Of a stretch of 64,000 nt of DNA, positions 14,601-27,249 are shown piece after piece. Source of the stretch: Ixodes scapularis (Eukaryota; Arthropoda; Arachnida; Ixodida; Ixodidae); NCBI RefSeq assembly GCF_016920785.2, contig NW_024609839.1, positions 5,668,196 through 5,732,195 of the forward strand, given 5' to 3'. A program made the translations under genes and the position numbers. How positions within the stretch are numbered: the stretch's first letter is position 1; each line of letters starts with the position of its first letter. The notes under the pieces were generated by a model, which saw only the letters and a program-made list of their open reading frames with translations, did no database searches and had not been told where the DNA came from.

Positions 14601-17600
14601 CCAATATACACTTGCTTCCGAGCTCTAACATTAATACATCTGCCCGTCTGGCCAATATACACTTGCTCCCGAGCTCCAACATTAATACATATGACAGTCT
14701 GGCCAATATACACTTGTTCTCGAGCTCTAACATTAATACATATGCCAGTCTGGCCAATATACACTTGCTCCCGAGCTCTAACATTAATACATATGCCAGT
14801 CTGGCCAATATACACTTCCTCCCGAGCTCTAACATTAATACATATGCCAGTCTGGCCAATATACACTTGCTCCCGAGCTCTAACATTAATACATATGCCT
14901 GTCTGGCCAATATACACTTGCTCCCGAGCTCTAACATTAATACATATGCCAGTCTGGCCAATATACACTTGCTCCCGAGCTCTAACATTAATACATCTGC
15001 CCGTCTGGCCAATATACACTTGCTCCCGAGCTCTAACATTAATACATATGCCAGTCTGGCCAATATACATTTCCTCCCGAGCTCTAACATTAATACATCT
15101 GCCAGTCTGGCCAATATACACTTGCTCCCGAGCTCTAACCTTAATACATCTGCCAGTCTGGCCAATATACACTTGCTCCCGAGCTCTAACATTAATACAT
15201 ATGCCAGTCTGGCCAATATACACTTGCTCCCAAGTTCTAACATTAATACATATGCCAGTCTGGCCAATATGCACTTGCTCCCGAGCTCTAACCTTAATAC
15301 ATCTGCCAGTCTGGCCAATATACACTTGCTCCCGAGCTCTAACATTAATACATCTGCCAGTCTGGCCAATATACACTTGCTCCCGAGCTCTAACATTAAT
15401 ACATATGCCAGTCTGGCCAATATACACTTGCTCCCGAGCTCTAACCTTAATACATCTGCCCGTCTGCCCAATATACACTTGCTCCCGAGCTCTAACATTA
15501 ATACATATGTCAGTCTGGCCAATATACACTTGCTCCCGAGCTCTAACCTTAATACATCTGCCTGTCTGCCCAGCACACACTTGCTCCCGAGCTCTAACAT
15601 TAATACATATGCCAGTCTGGCCAATATACACTTGCTCCCAAGCTCTAACATTAACACATATGCCAGTCTGGCCAACATACACTTGCTCCCGAGCTCTAAC
15701 ATTAATACATATGCCAGTCTGGCCAATATACACTTGCTCCCGAGCTCTAAAATTAATACATATGCCAGTCTGGCCAATATACACTTGCTCCCGAGCTCTA
15801 ACATTAATACCTCTGCCCGTCTGCCCAGCACACACTTGCTCCCGAGCTCTAACATTAATACATATGCCAGTCTGGCCAATATACACTTGCTCCCGAGCTC
15901 TAACATCAATACATATGCCATTCTGGCCAATATACACTTGTTCCCGAGCTCTAACATTAATACATCTGCCCGTCTGCCCAGCACACACTTGATCCCGAGC
16001 TGTAACATTAGTACATATGTCAGTCTGTCCAATATACACTTGCTCCCGAGCTCTAACATTAATACATATGCCAGTCTGGCCAATATACACTTGCTCCCAA
16101 GCTCTAACATTAATACATATGCCAGTCTGGCCAATATACACTTGCTCCCAAGCTCTAACATTAGTACATATGCCAGTCTGGCCAATACACACTTGCTCCC
16201 AAGCTCTAACATTAATACATATGCCAGTCTGGCCAATATACACTTGCTCCCGAGCTCTAACATTAATACATATGCCAGTCTGGCCAATATACACTTGCTC
16301 CCGAGCTCTAACATTAATACATCTGCCAGTCGGCCCAGCACACACTTGCTCCCGAGCTCTAACATTAATACATATGCCAGTCTGGCCAATATACACTTGC
16401 TCCCAAGCTCTAACATTAATACATATGCCAGTCTGGCCAATATACACTTGCTCCCGTGCTCTAACATTAATACATATGCCAGTCTGGCCAATATACACTT
16501 GCTTCCGAGCTCTAACATTAATACATCTGCCCGTCTGGCCAATATACACTTGCTCCCGACCTCCAACATTAATACATATGACAGTCTGGCCAATATACAC
16601 TTGTTCCCGAGCACTAACATTAATACATATGCCAGTCTGGCCAATATACACTTGCTCCCGAGCTCTAACCTTAATACATCTGCCAGTCTGGCCAATATAC
16701 ACTTGCTCCCGAGCTCTAACATTAATACATATGCCAGTCTGGCCAATATACACTTGCTCCCGAGCTCTAACATTAATACATCTGCCCGTCTGGCAAATAT
16801 ACACTTGCTCCCGAGCTCTAACATTAATACATATGCCAGTCTGGCCAGTATACGCTTGCTCCCGAGCTCTAACATTCATACATATGCCAGTCTGGCCAAT
16901 ATACACTTGCTCCCGAGCTCTAACCTTAATACATCTGCCCGTCTGGCCAATATACACTTGCTCCCGAGCTCTAACATTAATACATATGCCAGTCTGGCCA
17001 ATATACACTTGCTCCCGAGCTCTAACATTAATACATATGCCAGTCTGGCCAATATACACTTGCTCCCGAGCTCTAACATTAATACATATGCCAGTCTGGC
17101 CAATATACACTTGCTCCCGAGCTCTAACATTAATACATATGCAAGTCTGGCCAATATACACTTGCTCCCGAGCTCTAACATTAATACATATGCCAGTCTG
17201 TCCAATATACACTTGCTCCCGAGCTCTAACATTAATACATCTGCCCGTCTGCCCAGCATACACTTGCTCCCGAGCTCTAACATTAATACATATGCCAGTC
17301 TGGCCAATATACACTTGCTCCCGAGCTCTAACATTAATACATATGCCAGTCTGGCCAATATACACTTGCTCCCAAGCTCTAACATTAATACATATGCCAG
17401 TCTGGCCAATATACACTTGCTCCCGAGCTCTAACATTAATACATATGCCAGTCTGGCCAATATACACTTGCTCCCGAGCTCTAACATTAATACATATGCC
17501 AGTCTGGCCAATATACACTTGCTCCCGAGCTCTAACATTAATACATATGCCAGTCTGGCCAATATACACTTGCTCCCAAGCTCTAACATTAGTACATATG

Positions 17601-18538
17601 CCAGTCTGGCCAATATACACTTGCTCCCAAGCTCTAACATTAATACATATGCCAATCTGGCCAATATACACTTGCTCCCGAGCTCTAACATTAATACATA
17701 TGCCAGTCTGGCCAATATACACTTGCTCCCGAGCTCTAACCTTAATACATCTGCCAGTCTGGCCAATATACACTTGCTCCCGAGCTCTAACATTAATACA
17801 TATGCCAGTCTGGCCAATATACACTTGCTCCCGAGCTCTAACATTAATACATCTGCCCGTCTGGCCAATATGCACTTGCTCCCGAGCTCTAACATTAATA
17901 CATATGCCAGTCTGGCCAATATACACTTGCTCCCGAGCTCTAACATTAATACATCTGCCCGTCTGGCCAATATACACTTGCTCCCGAGCTCTAACATTAT
18001 TACATATGCCAGTCTGGCCAATATACACTTGCTCCCGAGCTCTAACATTAATAGATATGCCAGTCTGGCCAATATACACTTGCTCCCGAGCTCTAACATT
18101 AATACATATGCCAGTCTGGCCAATATACACTTGCTCCCGAGCTCTAACATTAATACATATGCCAGTCTGGCCAATATACACTTGCTCCCGAGCTCTAACA
18201 TTAGTGCATATGCCAGTCTGGCCAATATACACTTGCTCCCGAGCTCTAACATTAATACATATGCCAGTCTGTCCAATATACACTTGCTCCCGAGCTCTAA
18301 CATTAATACATATGCCAGTCTGGCCAATATACACTTGCTCCCAAGCTCTTACATTAATACATATGCCAGTCTGGCAAATATACACTTGCTCCCAAGCTCT
18401 AACATTAGTACAAATGCCAGTCTGGCCAATATACACTTGCTCCCAAGCTCTAACATTAATACATATGCCAGTCTGGCCAATATACACTTGCTCCCGAGCT
18501 CTAACATTAATACATATGCCAGTCTGGCCAATATACAC
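11624..18538 (-). other. Satellite-encoded 2,304-codon open frame, probably not a gene
   Basis: This is the longest open frame in the window and consists only of 17-residue repeats. The left-hand part (C-terminal in this orientation) is in the V-L-M-L-E-L-G-S-K-C-I-L-A-R-L-A-Y register; the right-hand part is in the V-Y-I-G-Q-T-G-I-C-I-N-V-R-A-R-E-Q register. The switch reflects the single-base deletion near 13,511. There is no signal peptide, no unique N- or C-terminus and no introns. The same DNA is equally open on the plus strand. I regard it as a structural consequence of the 51-base period; automated annotation would call it a giant repeat protein. Confidence 0.85.
12600..16900. repeat. 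Long-range higher-order repeats of 37-39 monomers
   Basis: Rare variants recur at fixed long distances. The cttgatcccgagctgtaac monomer occurs at 14,101 and 15,988, offset 1,887 = 37 x 51. The ttcctccc monomer occurs at 13,083 and 15,071, offset 1,988 = 39 x 51 minus a one-base deletion near 13,511. The monomer strings around these markers match in order. The blocks overlap, so the exact unit boundaries are uncertain. Confidence 0.7.
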
Positions 18539-19670
18539 TTGCTACCGAGCTCTAACATTAATACATCTGCCCGTCTGCCCAGCACACACTTGCTCCCGAG
18601 CTCTAACAATAATACATGTGCCAGTCTGGCCAATATACACTTGCTCCCAAGCTCTAACATTAATACATATGCCAGTCTGGCCAATATACACTTGCTCCCG
18701 AGCTCTAACCTTAATACATCTGCCCGTCTGCACAGCACACACTTGCTCCCAAGGTCTAACATTAATACATATGCCAGTCTGGCCAATATACAGTTGCTCC
18801 CGAGCTCTAACATTAATACATAAGCCATTCTGGCCAATATACACTTGCTCCCGAGCTCTAACATTAATACATATGCCAGTCTGGCCAATATACACTTGCT
18901 CCCGAGCTCTAACATTAATACATATGCCAGTCTGGCCAATATACACTTGCTCCCGAGCTCTAACATTAATACATATGCCAGTCTGGCCAATATACACTTG
19001 CTCCCGAGCTCTAACATTAAAACATATGCCAGTCTGGCCAATATACACTTGCTCCCGAGCTCTAACCTTAATACATCTGCCCGTCTGCCCAGCACACACT
19101 TGCTCCCGAGCTCTAACATTAATACATATGCTAGTCTGGCCAATATACACTTGCTCCCGAGCTCTAACATTAATACATATGCCAGTCTGGCCAATATACA
19201 CTTGCTCCCGAGCTCTAACATTAATACATATGCCAGTCTGGCCAATATACACTTGCTCCCGAGCTCTAACATTAATACATATGCCAGTCTGGCCAATATA
19301 CACTTGCTCCCGAGCTCTAACATTAATACATATGCCAGTCTGGCCAATATACACTTGCTCCCGAGCTCTAACATTCATTCATATGCCAGTCTGGCCAATA
19401 TACACTTGCTCCCGAGCTCTAACATTAATACATATGCCAGTATGGCCAATATACCCTTGCTCCCGAGCTCTAACATTAATACATATGCCAGTCTGGCCAA
19501 TATACACTTGCTCCCGAGCTCTAACATTCATACATATGCCAGTCTGGCCAATATACACTTGCTCCCGAGCTCTAACATTAATACATATGCCAGTCTGGCC
19601 AATATACACTTGCTCCCGAGCTCTAACATTCATACATGTGCCAGTCTGGCCAATATACACTTGCTCCCGA
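18340..19670. repeat. Recent block duplication in the core, copy 1
   Basis: This block matches 20,686-22,007. Shared rare variants include the acttgctaccgag monomer, the tgcacagcacacacttgctcc monomer at about 18,730 and the cataagccattctggcc monomer at about 18,820. The offset is 2,346 bases before and 2,337 bases after a 9-base in-frame deletion in copy 2 near 21,018. Near-identity over about 1.3 kb implies a young event. Confidence 0.88.
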
Positions 19671-20685
19671 GCTCTAACATTAATACATATGCCAGTCTGG
19701 CCAATATACACTTGCTCCCGAGCTCTAACATTAATACATATGCCAGTCTGGCCAATATACACTTGTTCCCGAGCTCTAACATTAATACATATGCCAGTCT
19801 GGCCAATATACACTTGCTCCTGAGCTCTAACATTAATACATATGCCAGTCTGGCCAATATACACTTGCTCCCGAGCTCTAACATTAATACATATGCCAGT
19901 CTGGCCAATATACACTTGCTCCCGAGCTCTAACATTAATACATATGCCAGTCTGGCCAATATACACTTGCTCCCAAGCTCTAACATTAATACATATGCCA
20001 GTCTGGCCAATATACACTTGCTCCCGAGCTCTAACATTAATACATATGCCAGTCTGGCCAATATACACTTGCTCCCGAGCTCTAGCATTAATACATATGC
20101 CAGTCTGGCCAATATACACTTGCTCCCGAGCTCTAACATTAATACATATGCCAGTCTGGCCAATATACACTTGCTCCCGAGCTCTAACCTTAATACATCT
20201 GCCCGTCTGCCCAGCACACACTTGCTCCCGAGCTCTAACATTAATACATATGCCAGTCTGGCCAAAATACACTTGCTCCCGAGCTCTAACATTAATACAT
20301 ATGCCAGTCTGGCCAATATACACTTGCTCCCGAGCTCTAACATTAATACATATGACAGTCTGGCCAATATACACTTGCTCCCGAGCTCTAACATTAATAC
20401 ATATGCCAGTCTGGCCAATATACACTTGCTCCCGAGCTCTAACATTAATACATATGCCAGTCTGGCCAATATACACTTGCTCCCGAGCTCTAACATTAAT
20501 ACATATGCCAGTCTGGCCAATATACACTTGCTCCCTGGCTCTAACATTAATACATATGCCAGTCTGGCCAATATACACTTGCTCCCGAGCTCTAGCATTA
20601 ATACATATGCCAGTCTGGCCAATATACACTTGCTCCCGAGCTCTAACATTAATACATATGCCAGTCTGGCCATTATACACTTGCT

Positions 20686-22007
20686 CCCAAGCTCTTACAT
20701 TAATACATATGCCAGTCTGGCAAATATACACTTGCTCCCAAGCTCTAACATTAGTACAAATGCCAGTCTGGCCAATATACACTTGCTCCCAAGCTCTAAC
20801 ATTAATACATATGCCAGTCTGGCCAATATACACTTGCTCCCGAGCTCTAACATTAATACATATGCCAGTCTGGCCAATATACACTTGCTACCGAGCTCTA
20901 ACATTAATACATCTGCCCGTCTGCCCAGCACACACTTGCTCCCGAGCTCTAACATTAATACATGTGCCAGTCTGGCCAATATACACTTGCTCCCAAGCTC
21001 TAACATTAATACATATGCCAATATACACTTGCTCCCGAGCTCTAACCTTAATACATCTGCCCGTCTGCACAGCACACACTTGCTCCCAAGGTCTAACATT
21101 AATACATATGCCAGTCTGGCCAATATACAGTTGCTCCCGAGCTCTAACATTAATACATAAGCCATTCTGGCCAATATACACTTGCTCCCGAGCTCTAACA
21201 TTAATACATATGCCAGTCTGGCCAATATACACTTGCTCCCGAGCTCTAACATTAATACATATGCCAGTCTGGCCAATATACACTTGCTCCCGAGCTCTAA
21301 CATTAATACATATGCCAGTCTGGCCAATATACACTTGCTCCCGAGCTCTAACATTAAAACATATGCCAGTCTGGCCAATATACACTTGCTCCCGAGCTCT
21401 AACCTTAATACATCTGCCCGTCTGCCCAGCACACACTTGCTCCCGAGCTCTAACATTAATACATATGCTAGTCTGGCCAATATACACTTGCTCCCGAGCT
21501 CTAACATTAATACATATGCCAGTCTGGCCAATATACACTTGCTCCCGAGCTCTAACATTAATACATATGCCAGTCTGGCCAATATACACTTGCTCCCGAG
21601 CTCTAACATTAATACATATGCCAGTCTGGCCAATATACACTTGCTCCCGAGCTCTAACATTAATACATATGCCAGTCTGGCCAATATACACTTGCTCCCG
21701 AGCTCTAACATTCATACATATGCCAGTCTGGCCAATATACACTTGCTCCCGAGCTCTAACATTAATACATATGCCAGTATGGCCAATATACACTTGCTCC
21801 CGAGCTCTAACATTAATACATATGCCAGTCTGGCCAATATACACTTGCTCCCGAGCTCTAACATTAATACATATGCCAGTCTGGCCAATATACACTTGCT
21901 CCCGAGCTCTAACATTAATACATATGCCAGTCTGGCCAATATACACTTGCTCCCGAGCTCTAACATTCATACATGTGCCAGTCTGGCCAATATACACTTG
22001 CTCCCGA
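20686..22007. repeat. Recent block duplication in the core, copy 2
   Basis: This is the second copy of 18,340-19,670. It lacks nine bases inside one monomer near 21,018 (tacatatgccaatatacac), which accounts for the change of offset. The remainder differs by isolated substitutions. Confidence 0.88.
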
Positions 22008-25000
22008 GCTCTAACATTAATACATATGCCAGTCTGGCCACTATACACTTGCTCCCGAGCTCTAATATTAATACATATGCCAGTCTGGCCAATATACACT
22101 TGCTCCCGAGCTCTAACATTAATACATATGCCAGTCTGGCCAATATACACTTGCTCCCGAGCTCTAACATTAATACATATGCCAGTCTGGCCAATATACA
22201 CTTGTTCCCGAGCTCTAACTTTAATACATATGCCAGTCTGGCCAATATACACTTGCTCCCGAGCTCTAACCTTAATACATCTGCCAGTCTGGCCAATATA
22301 CACTTGCTCCCGAGCTCTAACATTAATACATATGCCAGTCTGGCCTATATACACTTGCTCCCGAGCTTTAACATTAATACATCTGCCCGTCTGGCAAATA
22401 TACACTTGCTCCCGAGCTCTAACATTAATACATATGCCAGTCTGGCCAATATGCACTTGCTCCCAAGCTCTAACATTAGTACATATTCCAGTCTGGCCAA
22501 TATACACTTGCTCCCAAGCTCTAACATTAATACATATGCCAGTCTGGCCAATATACACTTGCTCCCGAGCTCTAACATTAATACATATGCCAGTCTGGCC
22601 AATATACACTTGCTCCCGAGCTCTAACCTTAATACATCTGCCAGTCTGGCCAATATACACTTGCTCCCGAGCTCTAACATTAATACATATGCCAGTCTGG
22701 CCAATATACACTTGCTCCCGAGCTCTAACATTAATACATCTGCCCGTCTGGCCAATATGCACTTGCTCCCGAGCTCTAACATTAATACATATGCCAGTCT
22801 GGCCAATATACACTTGCTCCCGAGCTCTAACATTAATACATATGCCAGTCTGGCCAATATACACTTGCTCCCGAGCTCTAACCTTAATACATCTGCCCGT
22901 CTGGCCAATATACACTTGCTCCCGAGCTCTAACATTAATACATCTGCCCGTCTGGCCAATATGCACTTGCTCCCGAGCTCTAACATTAATACATATGCCA
23001 GTCTGGCCAATATACACTTGCTCCCGAGCTCTAACATTAGTACATATGCCAGTCTGGCCAATATACACTTGCTCCCAAGCTCTAACATTAATACATATGC
23101 CAGTCTGGCCAATATACACTTGCTCCTGAGCTCTAACATTAATACATATGCCAGTCTGGCCAATATACACCTGCTCCCGAGCTCTAACATCAATACATAT
23201 GCCAGTCTGGCCAATATACACTTGCTCCCAAGCTCTAACATTAATACATATGACAGTCTGGCCAATATACACTTGCTCCCGAGCTCTAACATTAATACAT
23301 ATGCCAGTCTGGCCAATATACACTTGCTCCCGAGCTCTAACATTAATACATCTGCCCGTCTGCCCAGCACACACTTCATCCCGAGCTCTAACATTAGTAC
23401 ATATGCCAGTCTTTCCAATATACACTTGCTTCCGAGCTCTAACATTAATACATATGCCAGTCTGGCCAATATACACTTGCTCCCAAGCTCTTACATTAAT
23501 ACATATGCCAGTCTGGCCAATATACACTTGCTCCCAAGCTCTAACATTAGTACATATGCCAGTCAGGCCAATATACACTTGCTCCCAAGCTCTAACATTA
23601 ATACATATGCCAGTCTGGCCAATATACACTTGCTCCTGAGCTCTAACATTAATACATCTGCCCGTCTGGCCAATATACACTTGCTCCCGAGCTCCAACAT
23701 TAATACATATGACAGTCTGGCCAATATACACTTGTTCCCGAGCTCTAACATTAATACATATGCCAGTCTGGCCAATATACACTTGCTCCCGAGCTCTAAC
23801 CTTAATACATCTGCTAGTCTGGCCAATATACACTTGCTCCCGAGCTCTAACATTAATACATATGCCAGTCTGGCCAATATACACTTGCTCCCGAGCTCTA
23901 ACATTAATACATCTGCCCGTCTGGCAAATATACACTTGCTCCCGAGCTCTAACATTAATACATATGCCACTCTGGCCAATATACACTTGCTCCCGAGCTC
24001 TAACATTAATACATATGCCAGTCTGGCCAATATACACTTGCTCCCGAGCTCTAACCTTAATACATCTGCCCGTCTGGCCAATATACACTTGCTCCCGAGC
24101 TTTAACATTAATACATATGCCAGTCTGGCCAATATACACTTGCTCCCGAGCTCTAACATTAATACATATGCCAGTCTGGCCAATATACACTTGCTCCCGA
24201 GCTCTAACATTAATACATATGCCAGTCTGGCCAATATACACTTGCTCCCGAGCTCTAACATTAATACATATGCCAGTCTGGCCAATATACACTTGCTCCC
24301 GAGCTCTAACATTAATACATATGCCAGTCTGGCCAATATACACTTGCTCCCGAGCTCTGATATTAATACATATGCCAGTCTGGCCATTATACACTTGCTC
24401 CCAAGCTCTAACATTAATACATATGCCAGTCTGGCCAATATACACTTGCTCCCAAGCTCTAACATTAATACATATGCGAATCTGTCCAATATACACTTGC
24501 TCCCAAGCTCTAACATTAGTACATATGCCAGTCTGGCCAATATACACTTGCTCCCAAGCTCTAACATTAATACATATGCAAGTCTGGCCAATATACACTT
24601 GCTCCCGAGCTCTAACATTAATACATATGCCAGTCTGGCCAATATACACTTGCTCCCGAGCTCTAACATTAATACATCTGCCCGTCTGCCCAGCACACAC
24701 TTGCTCCCGAGCTCTAACATTAATGCATATGCCAGTCTGGCCAATATACACTTGCTCCCGAGCTCTAACATTAATACATATGCCAGTCTGGCCAATATAC
24801 ACTTGCTCCCAAGCTCTAACATTAATACATATGCCAGTCTGGCCAATATACACTTGCTCCCGAGCTCTAACATTAATACATATGCCAGTCTGGCCAATAT
24901 ACACTTGCTCCCGAGCTCTAACATTAATACATATGCCAATCTGGCCAATATACACTTGCTCCCGAGCTCTAACATTAACACATATGCCAGTCTGGCCAAT

Positions 25001-27249
25001 ATACACTTGCTCCCAAGCTCTAACATTAGTACATATGCCAGTCTGGCCAATATACACTTGCTCCCAAGCTCTAACATTAATACATATGCCAGTCTGGCCA
25101 ATATACACTTGCTCCCGAGCTCTAACATTAATACATATGCCAGTCTGGCCAATATACACTTGCTCCCGAGCTCTAACATTAATACATCTGCCCGTCTGGC
25201 CAATATACACTTGCTCCCGAGCTCTAACATTAATACATATGCCAGTCTTGCCAATATACACTTGCTCCCAAGCTCTAACATTAATACATATGCCAGTCTG
25301 GCCAATATACACTTGCTCCCGAGCTCTAACCTTAATACATCTGCCAGTCTGGCCAATATACACTTGCTCCCGAGCTCTAACATTAATACATATGCCAGTC
25401 TGGCCAATATACACTTGCTCCCGAGCTCTAACATTAATACATATGCCAGTCTGGCCAATATACACTTGCTCCCGAGCTCTAACCTTAATACATCTGCCCG
25501 AATGGCCAATATACACTTGCTCCCGAGCTCTAACATTAATACATATGCCAGTCTGGCCAATATACACTTGCTCCCGAGCTCTAACATTAATAGATATGCC
25601 AGTCTGGCCAATATACACTTGCTCCCGAGCTCTAACATTAATACATATGCCAGTCTGGCCAATATACACTTGCTCCCGAGCTCTAACATTAATACATTTG
25701 CCAGTCTGGCCAATATACACTTGCTCCCGAGCTCTAACATTAGTACATATGCCAGTCTGGCCAATATACACTTCCTCCCAAGCTCTAACATTAATACATA
25801 TGCCAGTCTGGCCAATATACACTTGCTCCCGAGCTCTAACATTAATACATATGCCAGTCTGGCCAATATACACTTGCTCCCGAGCTTTAACATTAATACA
25901 TATGCCAGTCTGGCCAATATACACTTGCTCCCGAGCTCTAACATTAATACATATGCCAGTCTGGCCAATATACACTTGCTCCCAAGCTCTAACATTAGTA
26001 CATATGCCAGTCTGGCCAATATACACTTGCTCCCAAGCTCTAACATTAATACATATGCCAGTCTGGCCAATATACACTTGCTCCCGAGCTCTAACATTAA
26101 TACATATGCCAGTCTGGCCAATATACACTTGCTCCCGAGCTCTAACATTAATACATCTGCCCGTCTGGCCAATATACACTTGCTCCCGAGCTCTAACATT
26201 AATACATATGCCAGTCTGGCCAATATACGCTTGCTCCCGAGCTCTAACATTATTACATCTGCCCGTCTGCCCAGCACACACTTGCTCCCGAGCTCTAACA
26301 TTAATACATATGCCAGTCTGGCCAATATACACCTGCTCCCGAGCTCTAACATTAATACATATGCCAGTCTGGCCAATATACACTTGCTCCCAAGCTCTAA
26401 CATTAATACATATGCCAGTCTGGCCAATATACACTTGCTCCCGAGCTCTAACATTAATACATATGCCAGTCTGGCCAATATACACTTGCTCCGAAGCTCT
26501 AACCTTAATACATCTGCCAGTCTGGCCAATATACACTTGCTCCCGAGCTCTAACATTAATACATATGCCAGTCTGGCCAATATACACTTGCTCCCAAGCT
26601 CTAACATTAATACATATGCCAGTCTGGCCAATATACACTTGCTCCCGAGCTCTAACATTAATACATATGCCAGTCTGGCCAATATACACTTGCTCCCGAG
26701 CTCTAACATTAATACATATGCCAGTCTGGCCAATATACACTTGCTCCCGAGCTCTAACATTGGTACATATGCCAGTCTGGCCAATATACACTTGCTCCCA
26801 AGCTCTAACATTAATACATATGCCAGTCTGGCCAATATACACTTGCTCCCGAGCTCTAACATTAATACATATGCCAGTCTGGCCAATATACCCTTGCTCT
26901 CGAGCTCTAACATTAATACATATTCCAGTCTGGCCAATATACACTTGGTCCCGAGCTCTAACATTAATACATATGCCAGTCTGGCTAATATACACTTGCT
27001 CCCAAGCTCTAACATTAGTACATATGCCAGTCTGGCCAATATACACTTGCTCCCAAGCTCTAACATTAATACATATGCCAGTCTGGCCAATATACACTTG
27101 CTCCCGAGCTCTAACATTAATACATATGCCAGTCTGGCCAATATACACTTGCTCCCGAGCTCTAACATTAATACATCTGCCCGTCTGCCCAGCACACACT
27201 TGCTCCCAAGCTCTAACATTAATACATCTGCCCGTCTGCCCAATATACA

